From contig DATMRW010000012.1 in NCBI GenBank assembly GCA_035565775.1, forward strand, positions 318,090 through 382,089: a stretch of 64,000 nt of DNA. Direction: 5' to 3'. Numbering within the stretch: position 1 is the stretch's first letter; each line of letters begins with the position of its first letter. Both the position numbers and the translations under genes were made by a program. The DNA is from PRO6 sp035565775. Its GTDB lineage: Bacteria; Pseudomonadota; Alphaproteobacteria; Rhizobiales; Xanthobacteraceae. This document shows, piece by piece, positions 39,191 to 47,387 of the stretch. The notes beneath the pieces were generated by a model. It saw nothing but the letters and a program-made list of their open reading frames with translations. It did not search any database and was not told the origin of the DNA.

Positions 39191-40174
39191 TCAGTCGGCG
39201 ATCACGACATCGGCGACGAACTGCGGATCGCGCACCTCCTCACCGACGAACGGGGTGCCTTGCTCGAACCACGACCGCGGTGCAGGCGCGCCCCACAGCG
39301 TCTGGCGGCGCGGATCACGCAGCGACCAGCGCAGCGGCTCGTGGTCCGGGTCCATGGTCTGATAGTCGCTGGAATAGACCTCGAGGCGGTGGCCATCGGG
39401 GTCGCGGACATAGAGGAAGAACGCATTGGAGATGCCGTGCCGCCCCGGGCCGCGCTCGAGGTTTTTGAGATAGCCGCTCGATGCCATCACGTCGCACAGG
39501 TGCAGAATGTTCATCGGCGTCGGCGCCCAATATGCGAAGTGATGCAGGCGCGGGCCCTTGCCGTTGGTGATGGCGAGATCGTGGACGTTACCTTTACGAT
39601 GCATCCACGCGGCGGCGATGCGGCCGTTCGGCCCGTCCTCCTCAGCATATTCGGTGAGACGGAAGCCGAGTTTGGCGTAGAAATCGATGGTGTCCTGCAC
39701 TTCGGGTGCAAAGATGTTGAGATGATCCAGCCGCTGCGGATGGCATCCCCTGTGCAGGTCGAATCGGCGCATCAGGTGCGGGCGCTTTTCCATTGCCGCG
39801 TAGAGCTCGACGCGAAACCCGAATGGATCGGTGAATTGCAGCGTCCGTTTCTGGAACGGCTCGTCCGTGAAGGCGTGGTCGAGCTTGTGCTCGGCGCAGA
39901 ATGCCGCGGCCTTGTCGAGGTCGGCCTCATGCGCGACGCGAAAGCCGATGCGGCGGCAGCCGGGCTTTGCGCTCTTGCGCAGGACGAGCGAGTGGTGCTG
40001 GTGCTCCTCGCTGCCGCGCAGATAGAGTGCGTCATCGCTCTCGTCCTCGACATGCAGGCCGACGATGGTCTCGTAGAATCTGCGGCTCTCGGCAAGATTG
40101 GCGACATCCAGCACGACGTGGCTGCAACGGACGATGTTGAACGGCGGATCGAAAACGTGCTGTGGCACCGGCAT
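39191..40174 (-). CDS. hpaD: Extradiol ring-cleavage dioxygenase, VOC family (homoprotocatechuate/catechol 2,3-dioxygenase-like)
   Basis: A 327-aa two-domain vicinal-oxygen-chelate enzyme. The N-terminal domain (about 10-130) has CSHVVLDVANLAESRRFYE. In the C-terminal domain the iron ligands are H151 (LDHLNIFAP), H211 or H212 (LHHFAYW) and E265 (HRLEVYSSD). It cleaves an aromatic diol next to the hydroxyls. The neighbouring CHM isomerase suggests 3,4-dihydroxyphenylacetate as substrate. The ATG at 40174 has AGGAAA 9 nt upstream; the in-frame extension beyond it is not protein-like. Middle gene of the leftward hpaF-hpaD-FAH unit. Confidence 0.85.
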   Translation of the reverse strand: MPVPQHVFDPPFNIVRCSHVVLDVANLAESRRFYETIVGLHVEDESDDALYLRGSEEHQHHSLVLRKSAKPGCRRIGFRVAHEADLDKAAAFCAEHKLDHAFTDEPFQKRTLQFTDPFGFRVELYAAMEKRPHLMRRFDLHRGCHPQRLDHLNIFAPEVQDTIDFYAKLGFRLTEYAEEDGPNGRIAAAWMHRKGNVHDLAITNGKGPRLHHFAYWAPTPMNILHLCDVMASSGYLKNLERGPGRHGISNAFFLYVRDPDGHRLEVYSSDYQTMDPDHEPLRWSLRDPRRQTLWGAPAPRSWFEQGTPFVGEEVRDPQFVADVVIAD

Positions 40175-40247
40175 CTTGTTGTTTCCTGTCAGTGTGACGC
40201 TTGATGCGCTCTGTTGCTTGCTGGAGCTAAATATGTCCGCGCGGCGG

Positions 40248-40649
40248 CTAGCCTGCGGCTTCCTTCGGGCCGGCGAGGGCAGTGTGCAGGTTGTTGCGCT
40301 TGAAGCTGGTTTGCTTGTCGTTGATCTGCATGTCGAGCGAGACCGCCAGCGTCCCGGAGGCGAACACCGGCTCGAGCGCCGCGCAGAGAGCATCGAACAC
40401 ATGCTGACCTGCGGCCTTGCGAGCGGCCAGATCCCGGCCCTCGCCGATGCGCGCGACCATCGCGAGGAAGGCGTGGTCGGGATTGCCGTCGGCGATGGAG
40501 ACAAAGTCGCAGCGGATGGCGCGGACGCGAATGCCGCCGAGCGGAAAAATGCCGGTCTCGATCGCCGATCGGCGGACCAGATCGACGATCTCTGCCATAT
40601 TCACCCGGCCATCCAGATTGGCCGAATATTCGATGGTGAAATGGGGCAT
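40248..40649 (-). CDS. hpaF: 5-carboxymethyl-2-hydroxymuconate isomerase
   Basis: A 133-aa tautomerase-superfamily enzyme. MPHFTIEYSANLDG places the catalytic Pro directly after the initiator Met, and the family C-terminus LDMQINDKQTSFKRNNLH is present. It isomerises 5-carboxymethyl-2-hydroxymuconate in homoprotocatechuate degradation. The ATG at 40649 is dictated by the Pro-1 requirement. First gene of the leftward unit; divergent from the HpaR-like regulator with a perfect palindrome between them. Confidence 0.9.
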   Translation of the reverse strand: MPHFTIEYSANLDGRVNMAEIVDLVRRSAIETGIFPLGGIRVRAIRCDFVSIADGNPDHAFLAMVARIGEGRDLAARKAAGQHVFDALCAALEPVFASGTLAVSLDMQINDKQTSFKRNNLHTALAGPKEAAG

Positions 40650-40729
40650 ACGGCGTTGCTCCAAAATATTGCGCATCGTTGGGATCGCGATCGCGCGCAA
40701 CCCGCAAATTCGATGCTGATCGAGAATAA

Positions 40730-40741
40730 TTAACATGTTAA
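40730..40741. promoter_or_regulatory. Candidate HpaR operator (perfect 12-bp palindrome)
   Basis: TTAACATGTTAA is a perfect inverted repeat in an AT-rich patch, nearly centred between the divergent starts (81 bp from hpaF, 74 bp from hpaR). MarR-family repressors bind palindromes of this kind. It could control both directions. Confidence 0.6.
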
Positions 40742-40814
40742 ATTGTCGGGAGCAATGCGTCCCATTCTGCCAGCGTGCAGGCCGGGGCCGAAGATCCCGT
40801 GCAGAGTAGAGCCG

Positions 40815-41360
40815 ATGTCCACACCGAAAAATCCCGCGCCGGGCGGCGGCCGCACCGGCCCTGAGGCGAATGCCGATGTGACGGCTGAGTGCGCGCCGCT
40901 GCGGGCTTTCTCGCGCTCGCTGCCGATGTCGCTTCTGCGCGGCCGGGAGGCGGTGATGCGGCATTTTCGCCCCGCGCTTCGCCAGCACGGCCTGACCGAG
41001 CAGCAGTGGCGCATTCTCCGCGCGCTGACCGCGGTGGACGAAGTCGAGGTGACGGAGCTGGCGCGGATGGCGTTTTTGCTCGGGCCGAGCCTGTCGCGCA
41101 TCCTGCGTGATCTCGAGGGGCGCGGTTTGCTTTCGCGGCGTTCGGTCGAGACCGATCTGCGGCGCGGCACCGTGGCGATTACGCCGCAGGGGCTCGAGCT
41201 GATTGCGCAGGTCGCGCCGTTCTCGGAAAAGATCTACGCGCTGATCGCAGAGCGTTACGGCGAGGCGGACCTGCAGCGCCTGCAAGCCATGCTGGCCGAT
41301 CTTGAAAGCTGCCTCATGGCGGTGCCGGCAGGTGGCGGTGCTGATGTCGCCGATGAATAG
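40815..41360 (+). CDS. hpaR: MarR family regulator, HpaR-like
   Basis: A 181-aa winged-helix regulator. LRAFSRSLPMSLLRGREAVMRHFRPALRQHGLTEQQWRILRAL is close to the HpaR (homoprotocatechuate operon repressor) subfamily, then VTELARMAFLLGPSLSRILRDLEGRGLL forms the DNA-recognition helix and wing. An N-terminal Pro/Gly-rich stretch of about 30 residues is extra. It diverges from hpaF-hpaD and should repress that unit in the absence of the aromatic inducer. ATG at 40815 taken; the ribosome site is weak. Its stop is 5 bp from the convergent thiolase-like gene. Confidence 0.88.
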   Translation: MSTPKNPAPGGGRTGPEANADVTAECAPLRAFSRSLPMSLLRGREAVMRHFRPALRQHGLTEQQWRILRALTAVDEVEVTELARMAFLLGPSLSRILRDLEGRGLLSRRSVETDLRRGTVAITPQGLELIAQVAPFSEKIYALIAERYGEADLQRLQAMLADLESCLMAVPAGGGADVADE

Positions 41361-41365
41361 TCGTC

Positions 41366-42898
41366 TCAGCTCTCTGCGCGCCACTCCAAAATTCCGTCGC
41401 CCGCCGCGTGGATTGCGCCGCGGATGCCGATTGGCGTGTTGTCGCCATCGGTGAGGCGGGCGAGGGTGGCTGCATCGTCGGCGGGCACGCGGGCGAGCGC
41501 GCGCGTTGCGGGGGCGGTGCGCAGCACGGCGACGCCGTGCTCGGCCTCGCCCTTGCGGTTGTAGAGGATCGTGAACGTCTCGAGCGTCGCCGCGCCGCTC
41601 GCCTCGGTGACGAAGCCCGGCACCTTTTCCCGCGCGGCATCGGCCTTGGCCTGAACGCTGGTGTCCTGTTCGAGCGGGGTGCGGGGAGGCTGCGGCGACA
41701 GCACCAGCGCGTGATGTTTGGTGACGTAGCCGCCCTGGCCGTAGAGTAGCCCGAGCCTTGCGCCGGACCGGATTCTGCGTGTCATCGCGCAGGCGGCGTG
41801 CGCCATATAGTCGTTCAGCGGCGCGCCGAAAAATGTCAGCCCGCCGGTGACCGTGGGCTCGAAATTCTCGCCGAGGCCGAGCGTGCGCCGCGCCATTTTC
41901 GGCACGCAGGGAAAGCAGCTATAGAGTTCGATTGCATCGAAGCTGTTGCCGTCTGCAATTGATCGGGCTTCCCCCAGCACCGCGTTCTGCGCGTGGCTCT
42001 GATAGAACTGGTCTCGGCCAAGAATGTCGCGCGGCTCCTCCGCCGAAGCGCCGCCGTGAACATAGACGAGGCGGCTGTCGGGAATGCCTGCGGCGCGGGC
42101 GTGGGCCAGCGAGGTGACGATGATCGCCGCGCTCTGGTTCACCGAAGGGTTGGCGACCATCAGCTTGGAATAAGGCCAGGCGATCAGCCGGTTGTCGGCG
42201 GTCGGGGTGGTGATCGTGTCGCCGTCGAAGGTGCGCTTCAGCCAGGCTTGCGGATTGGTCGCGGCGACGGCGGCATAGCGCGACCACAGCGCGCCGGATT
42301 CCGCAAGCGCTGCGCGCGGCGACTGGCCCCAATGGGCAGCGGTCGCGGCATCGTAAAGCGGATAGATCGCGACCGGCTGGGCAAGGCCAAGCGCAACCGC
42401 CAGCGGATGTTGATAATGCGCGCCGCGCAGCGGCGAGGGGACGTCATGGGCGAATGGCGTCCACGGCAGCGTAATGCCGGCGCGTTCCGCCTTGGTCGCG
42501 GTGCTCTGCGCTTCGCCGCCGGCAACCGCCGCGACCTTGCTTTCCCCGCGCGCGATGCGCTGCGCCGCTTCATGGAGAAAGCGGATCGGGCTTTCGCCGC
42601 CCACGGGGCCATAGTTCGCGCGGGCCGGCGCAATGCCGAGCTGTTTGCAGATAAGCTGCGCCGGATCGTGATAGCGCCAGCTGACAAAGTTCACGACATC
42701 AAGGGAATCGAGATCGCGCAGGAGCGTGCTGCCAGCGTCCGCTTCGGCCCGCCGCAGCGCCGCGACGATCAAAGCCACCGGCTCGAGGCCCTCCGCGGGA
42801 TTTGTTGGATGATCGGATATCTCACCGACGCCGACAATCACGGGGATGCGGTCGGCCGGGATTGCCGTCCGCGCGGCGTTCGCTGTCATGTCGGTCAT
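41366..42898 (-). CDS. Thiolase-like protein (acetyl-CoA acetyltransferase family, type 1) with extra C-terminal domain
   Basis: A 510-aa protein of thiolase fold. Residues about 18-420 follow the SCP2-thiolase-like plan (VIVGVGEISD, DSLDVVNFVSW, ELYSCFPCVPKMA, LYGQGGYVTKHHALVL). The last 90 residues match the extra domain of thiolase-like proteins type 1 (YNRKGEAEHGVAVLRT, DGDNTPIGIRG). At the usual nucleophile position the sequence reads PVGGESPIRFLHEAA, with Gly where thiolases have Cys. It is therefore unlikely to be a classical thiolase; a role in fatty-acid or sterol side-chain CoA chemistry is possible from context. Start ATG 42898 or 42889. Confidence 0.8.
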   Translation of the reverse strand: MTDMTANAARTAIPADRIPVIVGVGEISDHPTNPAEGLEPVALIVAALRRAEADAGSTLLRDLDSLDVVNFVSWRYHDPAQLICKQLGIAPARANYGPVGGESPIRFLHEAAQRIARGESKVAAVAGGEAQSTATKAERAGITLPWTPFAHDVPSPLRGAHYQHPLAVALGLAQPVAIYPLYDAATAAHWGQSPRAALAESGALWSRYAAVAATNPQAWLKRTFDGDTITTPTADNRLIAWPYSKLMVANPSVNQSAAIIVTSLAHARAAGIPDSRLVYVHGGASAEEPRDILGRDQFYQSHAQNAVLGEARSIADGNSFDAIELYSCFPCVPKMARRTLGLGENFEPTVTGGLTFFGAPLNDYMAHAACAMTRRIRSGARLGLLYGQGGYVTKHHALVLSPQPPRTPLEQDTSVQAKADAAREKVPGFVTEASGAATLETFTILYNRKGEAEHGVAVLRTAPATRALARVPADDAATLARLTDGDNTPIGIRGAIHAAGDGILEWRAES

Positions 42899-42966
42899 CG
42901 TCTCAGGTCATCCAAACACTTTTTTTGTTCTTTGCTTTCGCCGCGCCGCCAGCGAGGGGAGGGCGA

Positions 42967-43839
42967 TCAGCCCCGTTGCGCCTTATCTCTTTCATTCTGG
43001 GCGACGATGGCATCGCGTGCCGCTTTCCATTCCGCATCGTTCCATTTGCGCAGCTCGTAAAAATTGCCGCCGGTGGCGAGCGCCTGCGCGCCGTCCATCG
43101 CAATGGTCTCGCCGCTGATCCAGTCACAGCCGCCGGAGATCAAAAATGTCGCGAGGTTCTGCAGCTCCTCGAGGCTGCCGACGCGGCCCATCGGGTTGCG
43201 CTCCTTGGTGCGCGCGCCGGGGGCTTCGCCGGGGTTGAGCCGCTTGCTCATGCCTTCGGTCGGAATTTCGCCGGGAGCGATCGCATTGAGGCGGATGCCG
43301 TAGCGGCCCCATTCCTGCGCCAGCGACATCGTCATCGCGTGGATCGCCGCCTTGCTCATCGCGGACGGGACGACGAAGGGGCCGCCATTGCGCACCCAGG
43401 TAACGACGATCGACACGACATTGCCGCCGTGGCCGCCCTGGATCCAGCGCTTGCCGACGGAATGGGTGACGTAGAACGTGCCGTGCATCACCGTGTTGGC
43501 GATGGCGTCGAAGCCGCGCGAGGACATGTCCTGCGTGCGCGAGATGAAGTTGCCGGCGGCATTGTTGACGAGGTCGGTGAGCGGGCCGTCGGTGAAGATC
43601 GTGTCGATCATCTCGTCGACCGCGGCGGCATCGCGGATATCGACGCCATGGCTGACGACATGGCCGCCATAGAGGTCCATCAGTTCGGTCGCCGTTTCGG
43701 CGCAGATCGCCCGCCGCCGGCCGCAGATGTGGACCTCCGCGCCCAGGCTGAGAAACTTGGCCGCCATGGCTTTGCCAAGGCCCGTTCCACCCCCGGTTAC
43801 CAAAATACGCCGCCCGCTGAGAAGGTTAGGGATGAACAT
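42967..43839 (-). CDS. SDR family oxidoreductase, 2,4-dienoyl-CoA reductase-like
   Basis: A 290-aa short-chain dehydrogenase. ILVTGGGTGLGKAMA is the cofactor motif (TGGGxGxG) and NNAAGNF the structural motif. The catalytic YxxxK is replaced by S159-x3-K163 (PSAMSKAAIH), as in 2,4-dienoyl-CoA reductases, which supports that assignment over an ordinary 3-hydroxyacyl dehydrogenase. It would reduce 2,4-dienoyl-CoA with NADPH, allowing beta-oxidation of unsaturated acids. It lies 68 bp upstream of the thiolase-like gene on the same strand and diverges from an enoyl-CoA hydratase gene. Confidence 0.88.
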   Translation of the reverse strand: MFIPNLLSGRRILVTGGGTGLGKAMAAKFLSLGAEVHICGRRRAICAETATELMDLYGGHVVSHGVDIRDAAAVDEMIDTIFTDGPLTDLVNNAAGNFISRTQDMSSRGFDAIANTVMHGTFYVTHSVGKRWIQGGHGGNVVSIVVTWVRNGGPFVVPSAMSKAAIHAMTMSLAQEWGRYGIRLNAIAPGEIPTEGMSKRLNPGEAPGARTKERNPMGRVGSLEELQNLATFLISGGCDWISGETIAMDGAQALATGGNFYELRKWNDAEWKAARDAIVAQNERDKAQRG

Positions 43840-43863
43840 CGGTTGTTCCTCGATGGGGGTTGG

Positions 43864-43900
43864 TCATATATTAGTTAGTTGGTTGATTAATCTAAAAGTC
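43864..43900. promoter_or_regulatory. AT-rich divergent promoter with 4-bp periodic motif
   Basis: Between the divergent dienoyl-CoA-reductase-like and enoyl-CoA hydratase genes an AT-rich patch reads TTAGTTAGTTGGTTGATTAA, a run of TAGT-like tetranucleotides, in otherwise GC-rich DNA. It probably holds the promoters and may bind a regulator of acyl-CoA genes. Confidence 0.35.
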
Positions 43901-43938
43901 TAATGGACTGTGTAGGATATGCAAGCGGAGGAATTGGC

Positions 43939-44751
43939 ATGAATGATCGCGTGACGGTGTCGCTCTCGAATGGCGTGGCTGATGTCCGGCTGGCCCGACC
44001 GGACAAGATGAATGCCCTCGACATCGAGATGTTTGACGCGCTCGTGGCGACGGCCGAGCGGCTGTCGAACGAGAAGGGGTTGCGCGCGGTCGTTCTCTCC
44101 GGCGAAGGGCGGGCGTTCTGCGCCGGGCTCGACATGGGGCGCTTCTCGGCGATGAAGGACCACGGCGGCAACGGCATCGTCGGCGGCGAGAAGCGCGATC
44201 TGACGATCCGCACCCACGGCGATGCCAACAAGCCGCAGCAGGCGGTCTGGGGCTGGCGGCAACTGCCGGTGCCGGTGATCGCGGCGGTGCACGGGGTCGC
44301 GTTCGGCGGCGGCTTTCAGCTCGCGCTCGGCGCGGACATGCGGTTTCTGTCGCCCGATGCGCGAATGTCGATCATGGAGATCAAGTGGGGCCTGGTGCCG
44401 GACATGGCGGGCACGCCGATCCTCGCCCGCCTGGTGCGCGACGATATTTTGCGCGACCTGACCTTTACCGGCCGCGTTTTTTCCGCGCAGGAAGCGATGA
44501 GCTACGGCCTCGCGACGCGCGTGGTCGAAGATCCCTACAAGGAAGCGATGGAAGCGGCGCGCGAAATTGCGGGCAAGAGCCCGGATGCGATCCGCGCCGT
44601 CAAGCGCCTCTTCAACAAGCTCTCGGTTGATCCCGCCCCGGCATTGCTGGCGGAGTCGGTGGAGCAGCAAAAACTGATCGGCTCCGCCAACCAGCTCGAG
44701 GCGGTGCGGGCGAACCTGGACAAGCGCGAGCCGCGTTTTTCCGATAGCTGA
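43939..44751 (+). CDS. Enoyl-CoA hydratase/isomerase (crotonase) family protein
   Basis: A 270-aa crotonase-fold enzyme. The oxyanion-hole segments are FCAGLDMG and HGVAFGGGFQLAL; MEIKWGLVPDMAG carries one of the active-site acids. It hydrates 2-enoyl-CoA or isomerises enoyl-CoA in beta-oxidation. The ATG at 43939 has an excellent GGAGGAA upstream. It is followed after 12 bp by an acyl-CoA synthetase gene and diverges from a dienoyl-CoA-reductase-like SDR. Confidence 0.92.
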   Translation: MNDRVTVSLSNGVADVRLARPDKMNALDIEMFDALVATAERLSNEKGLRAVVLSGEGRAFCAGLDMGRFSAMKDHGGNGIVGGEKRDLTIRTHGDANKPQQAVWGWRQLPVPVIAAVHGVAFGGGFQLALGADMRFLSPDARMSIMEIKWGLVPDMAGTPILARLVRDDILRDLTFTGRVFSAQEAMSYGLATRVVEDPYKEAMEAAREIAGKSPDAIRAVKRLFNKLSVDPAPALLAESVEQQKLIGSANQLEAVRANLDKREPRFSDS

Positions 44752-44763
44752 GTGGGGCGCGGC

Positions 44764-46338
44764 ATGGCGGCAGTTTCGAGCGCCGATGACGCGATCGGCG
44801 GTGATCGTCTGACGTATGGCATTCGCAGCGGGGAGCGTCGCCGCAGCCAGGCCGATGTCGCGGCGCGCTCGCAAAAGATCGCGGGCGGCTTGCGGCGGCT
44901 CGGGATCCGCCCCGGCGATTGCGTCTGCGTGCTGATGCGCAACGACATCACCTTCATCGAGATCGCCAGCGCGGTGATGATGCTCGGCGCCTATGCGGTG
45001 CCGATCAACTGGCACTTCAAGCCGGACGAAGTGGCCTATGTGCTGGGCGATTCCGGCGCAGCGGTGATGATCGGCCATGCCGACCTGCTGCATCCGCTCA
45101 AGGACGCGGTGCCTGCCGGCGTTGTCGTGCTCAGCGTTGCCGTGCCGCCGGAGATTATTGGGGCCTATGAGATCGACCCGGCGCATCTGGCCGCGCCATT
45201 CTTCGCGCGCGATTTTGAAGACTGGCTCGCTGAGCAGTCTCCCTATGACGGCCCCGCGCTGCCGCAGCCGCAGAGCATGATCTATACGTCGGGCACCACT
45301 GGCCATCCGAAAGGCGTGCGCCGGGCTGCGCCGACGCCCCAGCAGGCCGCCGCGGTGGACGGTATGCGCCGGCTGGTCTACGGCCTCAGGCCGGGCATTC
45401 GCGCGATGCTGCCGGGACCGCTCTATCATTCCGCGCCGAATGCGTTCGGCATCCGCGCCGGGCGGATGGGCGAGGCGCTGATCCTGATGCCGCGCTTCGA
45501 GGCGGAAGAGTTTTTGCGACTGGCTCAGGACGAAAAGGTCGATACCGTCTTCATGGTGCCGACCATGTTCATCCGGCTCTTGAAGCTGCCGGAAAGCGTG
45601 CGGCGCGCCTACGATGTCTCATCGCTGCGCCACGTCATCCACGCGGCGGCGCCATGTCCCGCCGAGGTGAAGCGGGCGATGATCGACTGGTGGGGGCCGG
45701 TCATCTTCGAGTTCTACGGCAGCACGGAATCCGGCGCGGTGACTTTTGCGACCTCGCAGGATGCGCTTCTGAAGCCGGGCACCGTCGGCCGCGTGACGCC
45801 GGGCGCCGAACTGCGCTTTCTCGACGATGACGGCCGGGAAGTGCCGCGCGGCGAAGTCGGCGAGATCTATTCGCGCTTTCACGACTACCCGGACTTCACC
45901 TATCACAACAAGCCCGAGAAGCGCCGCGAGATCGAGCGCGATGGCTTCATCACCAGCGGCGATGTCGGCTACATGGACGAAGACGGCTATGTCTTCGTCA
46001 ACGATCGCAAGCGCGACATGGTGATCTCGGGCGGCGTCAACATCTATCCCGCCGAGATCGAGGCGGTTCTCCATGGATTGCCAGGCGTCAGGGATTGCGC
46101 GGTGTTCGGCATTCCGGACGAGCAGTTCGGCGAGGCGCTGATGGCGGTGGTCGAGCCGCTGGACGAGGGCGGGCTCGATCTTGCCGTGCTGCGCGCGCAG
46201 CTTCGGCAGGCGCTCGCCGACTACAAGGTGCCGAGGCATATCGAGATCCGAAAGGACCTGCCGCGCGAGGATTCCGGAAAGATATTCAAGCGCCGTCTGC
46301 GCGAGCCCTACTGGCAGAAGGCCGGGCGCAGGATCTAG
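44764..46338 (+). CDS. Acyl-CoA synthetase (AMP-forming)
   Basis: A 524-aa ANL enzyme. Motifs are IYTSGTTGHPKGVRR (P-loop), EFYGSTESG (A5), ITSGDVGYMDEDGYVFVNDRK (A7/A8) and DLPREDSGKIFKRRLREPYW with the A10 lysine. The substrate carboxylic acid is unknown, though placement with hydratase, dienoyl reductase and thiolase-like genes suggests a fatty or related acid. ATG 44764 taken; a GTG at 44752 directly after the hydratase stop is an alternative. Ends at a strong terminator. Confidence 0.92.
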   Translation: MAAVSSADDAIGGDRLTYGIRSGERRRSQADVAARSQKIAGGLRRLGIRPGDCVCVLMRNDITFIEIASAVMMLGAYAVPINWHFKPDEVAYVLGDSGAAVMIGHADLLHPLKDAVPAGVVVLSVAVPPEIIGAYEIDPAHLAAPFFARDFEDWLAEQSPYDGPALPQPQSMIYTSGTTGHPKGVRRAAPTPQQAAAVDGMRRLVYGLRPGIRAMLPGPLYHSAPNAFGIRAGRMGEALILMPRFEAEEFLRLAQDEKVDTVFMVPTMFIRLLKLPESVRRAYDVSSLRHVIHAAAPCPAEVKRAMIDWWGPVIFEFYGSTESGAVTFATSQDALLKPGTVGRVTPGAELRFLDDDGREVPRGEVGEIYSRFHDYPDFTYHNKPEKRREIERDGFITSGDVGYMDEDGYVFVNDRKRDMVISGGVNIYPAEIEAVLHGLPGVRDCAVFGIPDEQFGEALMAVVEPLDEGGLDLAVLRAQLRQALADYKVPRHIEIRKDLPREDSGKIFKRRLREPYWQKAGRRI

Positions 46339-46351
46339 GTGCCTTCTGAAG

Positions 46352-46391
46352 AAAAAAAGCCCGCGTGGCACAGGCCTCGCGGGCTTTTTCT
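46352..46391. terminator. Bidirectional rho-independent terminator
   Basis: AAAAAGCCCGCG pairs perfectly with CGCGGGCTTTTT (12 bp, 12-nt loop), with A-run and T-run on the flanks so that both strands show a GC stem followed by U's. It separates the convergent acyl-CoA synthetase and SDR genes. Confidence 0.92.
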
Positions 46392-46405
46392 TCCGCTGCC
46401 TAATA

Positions 46406-47326
46406 TCAGATCGGATCCCAGCTAAAAATGTCGGCCGAACGGTCGAGCTTGTAGAACGACGATTTCAGCGCTGGCATGCCGTGCTCCTTCAGCGTCTCGC
46501 AGGTCCAGCCCTCGCTGCGGTGGATCGACCGCAGCGGCCGCGACTGGCTCATCAGGAAGATCTCGTTCATCCGCACGGCGAAGATCTGGCCGGTGACATC
46601 CTTGGCATCGTCGCTAAGCAGGAAGGCGACCAGCGGTGCGATCTTTTCCGGGCCCATCTGCTGCATTCGCGCGACGCGGGCCTTCTCGGCTTCGGTCTCT
46701 GTCGGGATGCTGCCGATCATCCGGCTCCAGGCAAAGGGCGAGACGCAGTTGGAGCGCACGTTGAAACGCTCCATGTCGAGAGCGATCGACTTCGACAGGC
46801 CGACGATGCCGAGTTTCGCTGCGGCGTAGTTCGCCTGCCCGAAATTGCCGACCAGGCCGGAGGTCGAGGTGAAGTGGACGAAGGCGCCGCTTTCCTGCTC
46901 GCGGAACAGCCGGGCCGCTGCATGCGAGACATAGAACGAGCCCATCAGGTGCACCTTGATGACGGACTCGAAAGCATCGACGCTCATGCGGTGGAAAATC
47001 GCATCGCGCAGGATGCCGGCATTGTTGACGACGCCATCGAGCCGTCCGAAGTGATCGATCGCGGTCTGCACGATCTTGCTGGCGGGGACGGCTTCCGCAA
47101 CCGACTCGAAGTTGGCGACAGCGGTGCCGCCGCGCCTGCGGATTTCCTCGACGACCTCTTCGGCCGGGGCCGCGCTCGAGCCGGAGCCGTCGGAGGCACC
47201 GCCGGGATCGTTGACCACGACCTTCGCCCCTTCGGCGGCGGCGAGCAGCGCGATCTCGCGGCCGATGCCGCGGCCCGCGCCGGTGACGACGATGGATTTG
47301 CCTTCAAGTGACTTGGTCGCTGTCAT
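46406..47326 (-). CDS. SDR family oxidoreductase (3-hydroxyacyl-CoA dehydrogenase-like)
   Basis: A 306-aa short-chain dehydrogenase with IVVTGAGRGIGREIA (cofactor), NNAGILRD and an intact catalytic set S154/S156-Y167-x3-K171 (NYAAAKLG). The segment NDPGGASDGSGSS after the second beta strand resembles the (R)-hydroxyacyl-CoA dehydrogenase domain of multifunctional enzyme 2. A C-terminal extension of about 50 residues (from RSIHRSEGW) goes beyond the standard fold. It follows the ThDP-enzyme gene by 61 bp on the same strand. Confidence 0.88.
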   Translation of the reverse strand: MTATKSLEGKSIVVTGAGRGIGREIALLAAAEGAKVVVNDPGGASDGSGSSAAPAEEVVEEIRRRGGTAVANFESVAEAVPASKIVQTAIDHFGRLDGVVNNAGILRDAIFHRMSVDAFESVIKVHLMGSFYVSHAAARLFREQESGAFVHFTSTSGLVGNFGQANYAAAKLGIVGLSKSIALDMERFNVRSNCVSPFAWSRMIGSIPTETEAEKARVARMQQMGPEKIAPLVAFLLSDDAKDVTGQIFAVRMNEIFLMSQSRPLRSIHRSEGWTCETLKEHGMPALKSSFYKLDRSADIFSWDPI

Positions 47327-47387
47327 AACGTTTCCTTGCTCTTTTTATTGCCGAAGTTGGTTGTCGTGTGCCGCGCCGGGAGAGAAT

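Noticed and set aside
39191..40504. Longer form of the extradiol dioxygenase starting at 40504
   Set aside because: The extra 110 residues run antisense-frame through hpaF and are not protein-like; the ATG at 40174 has a good ribosome site and starts the normal domain.
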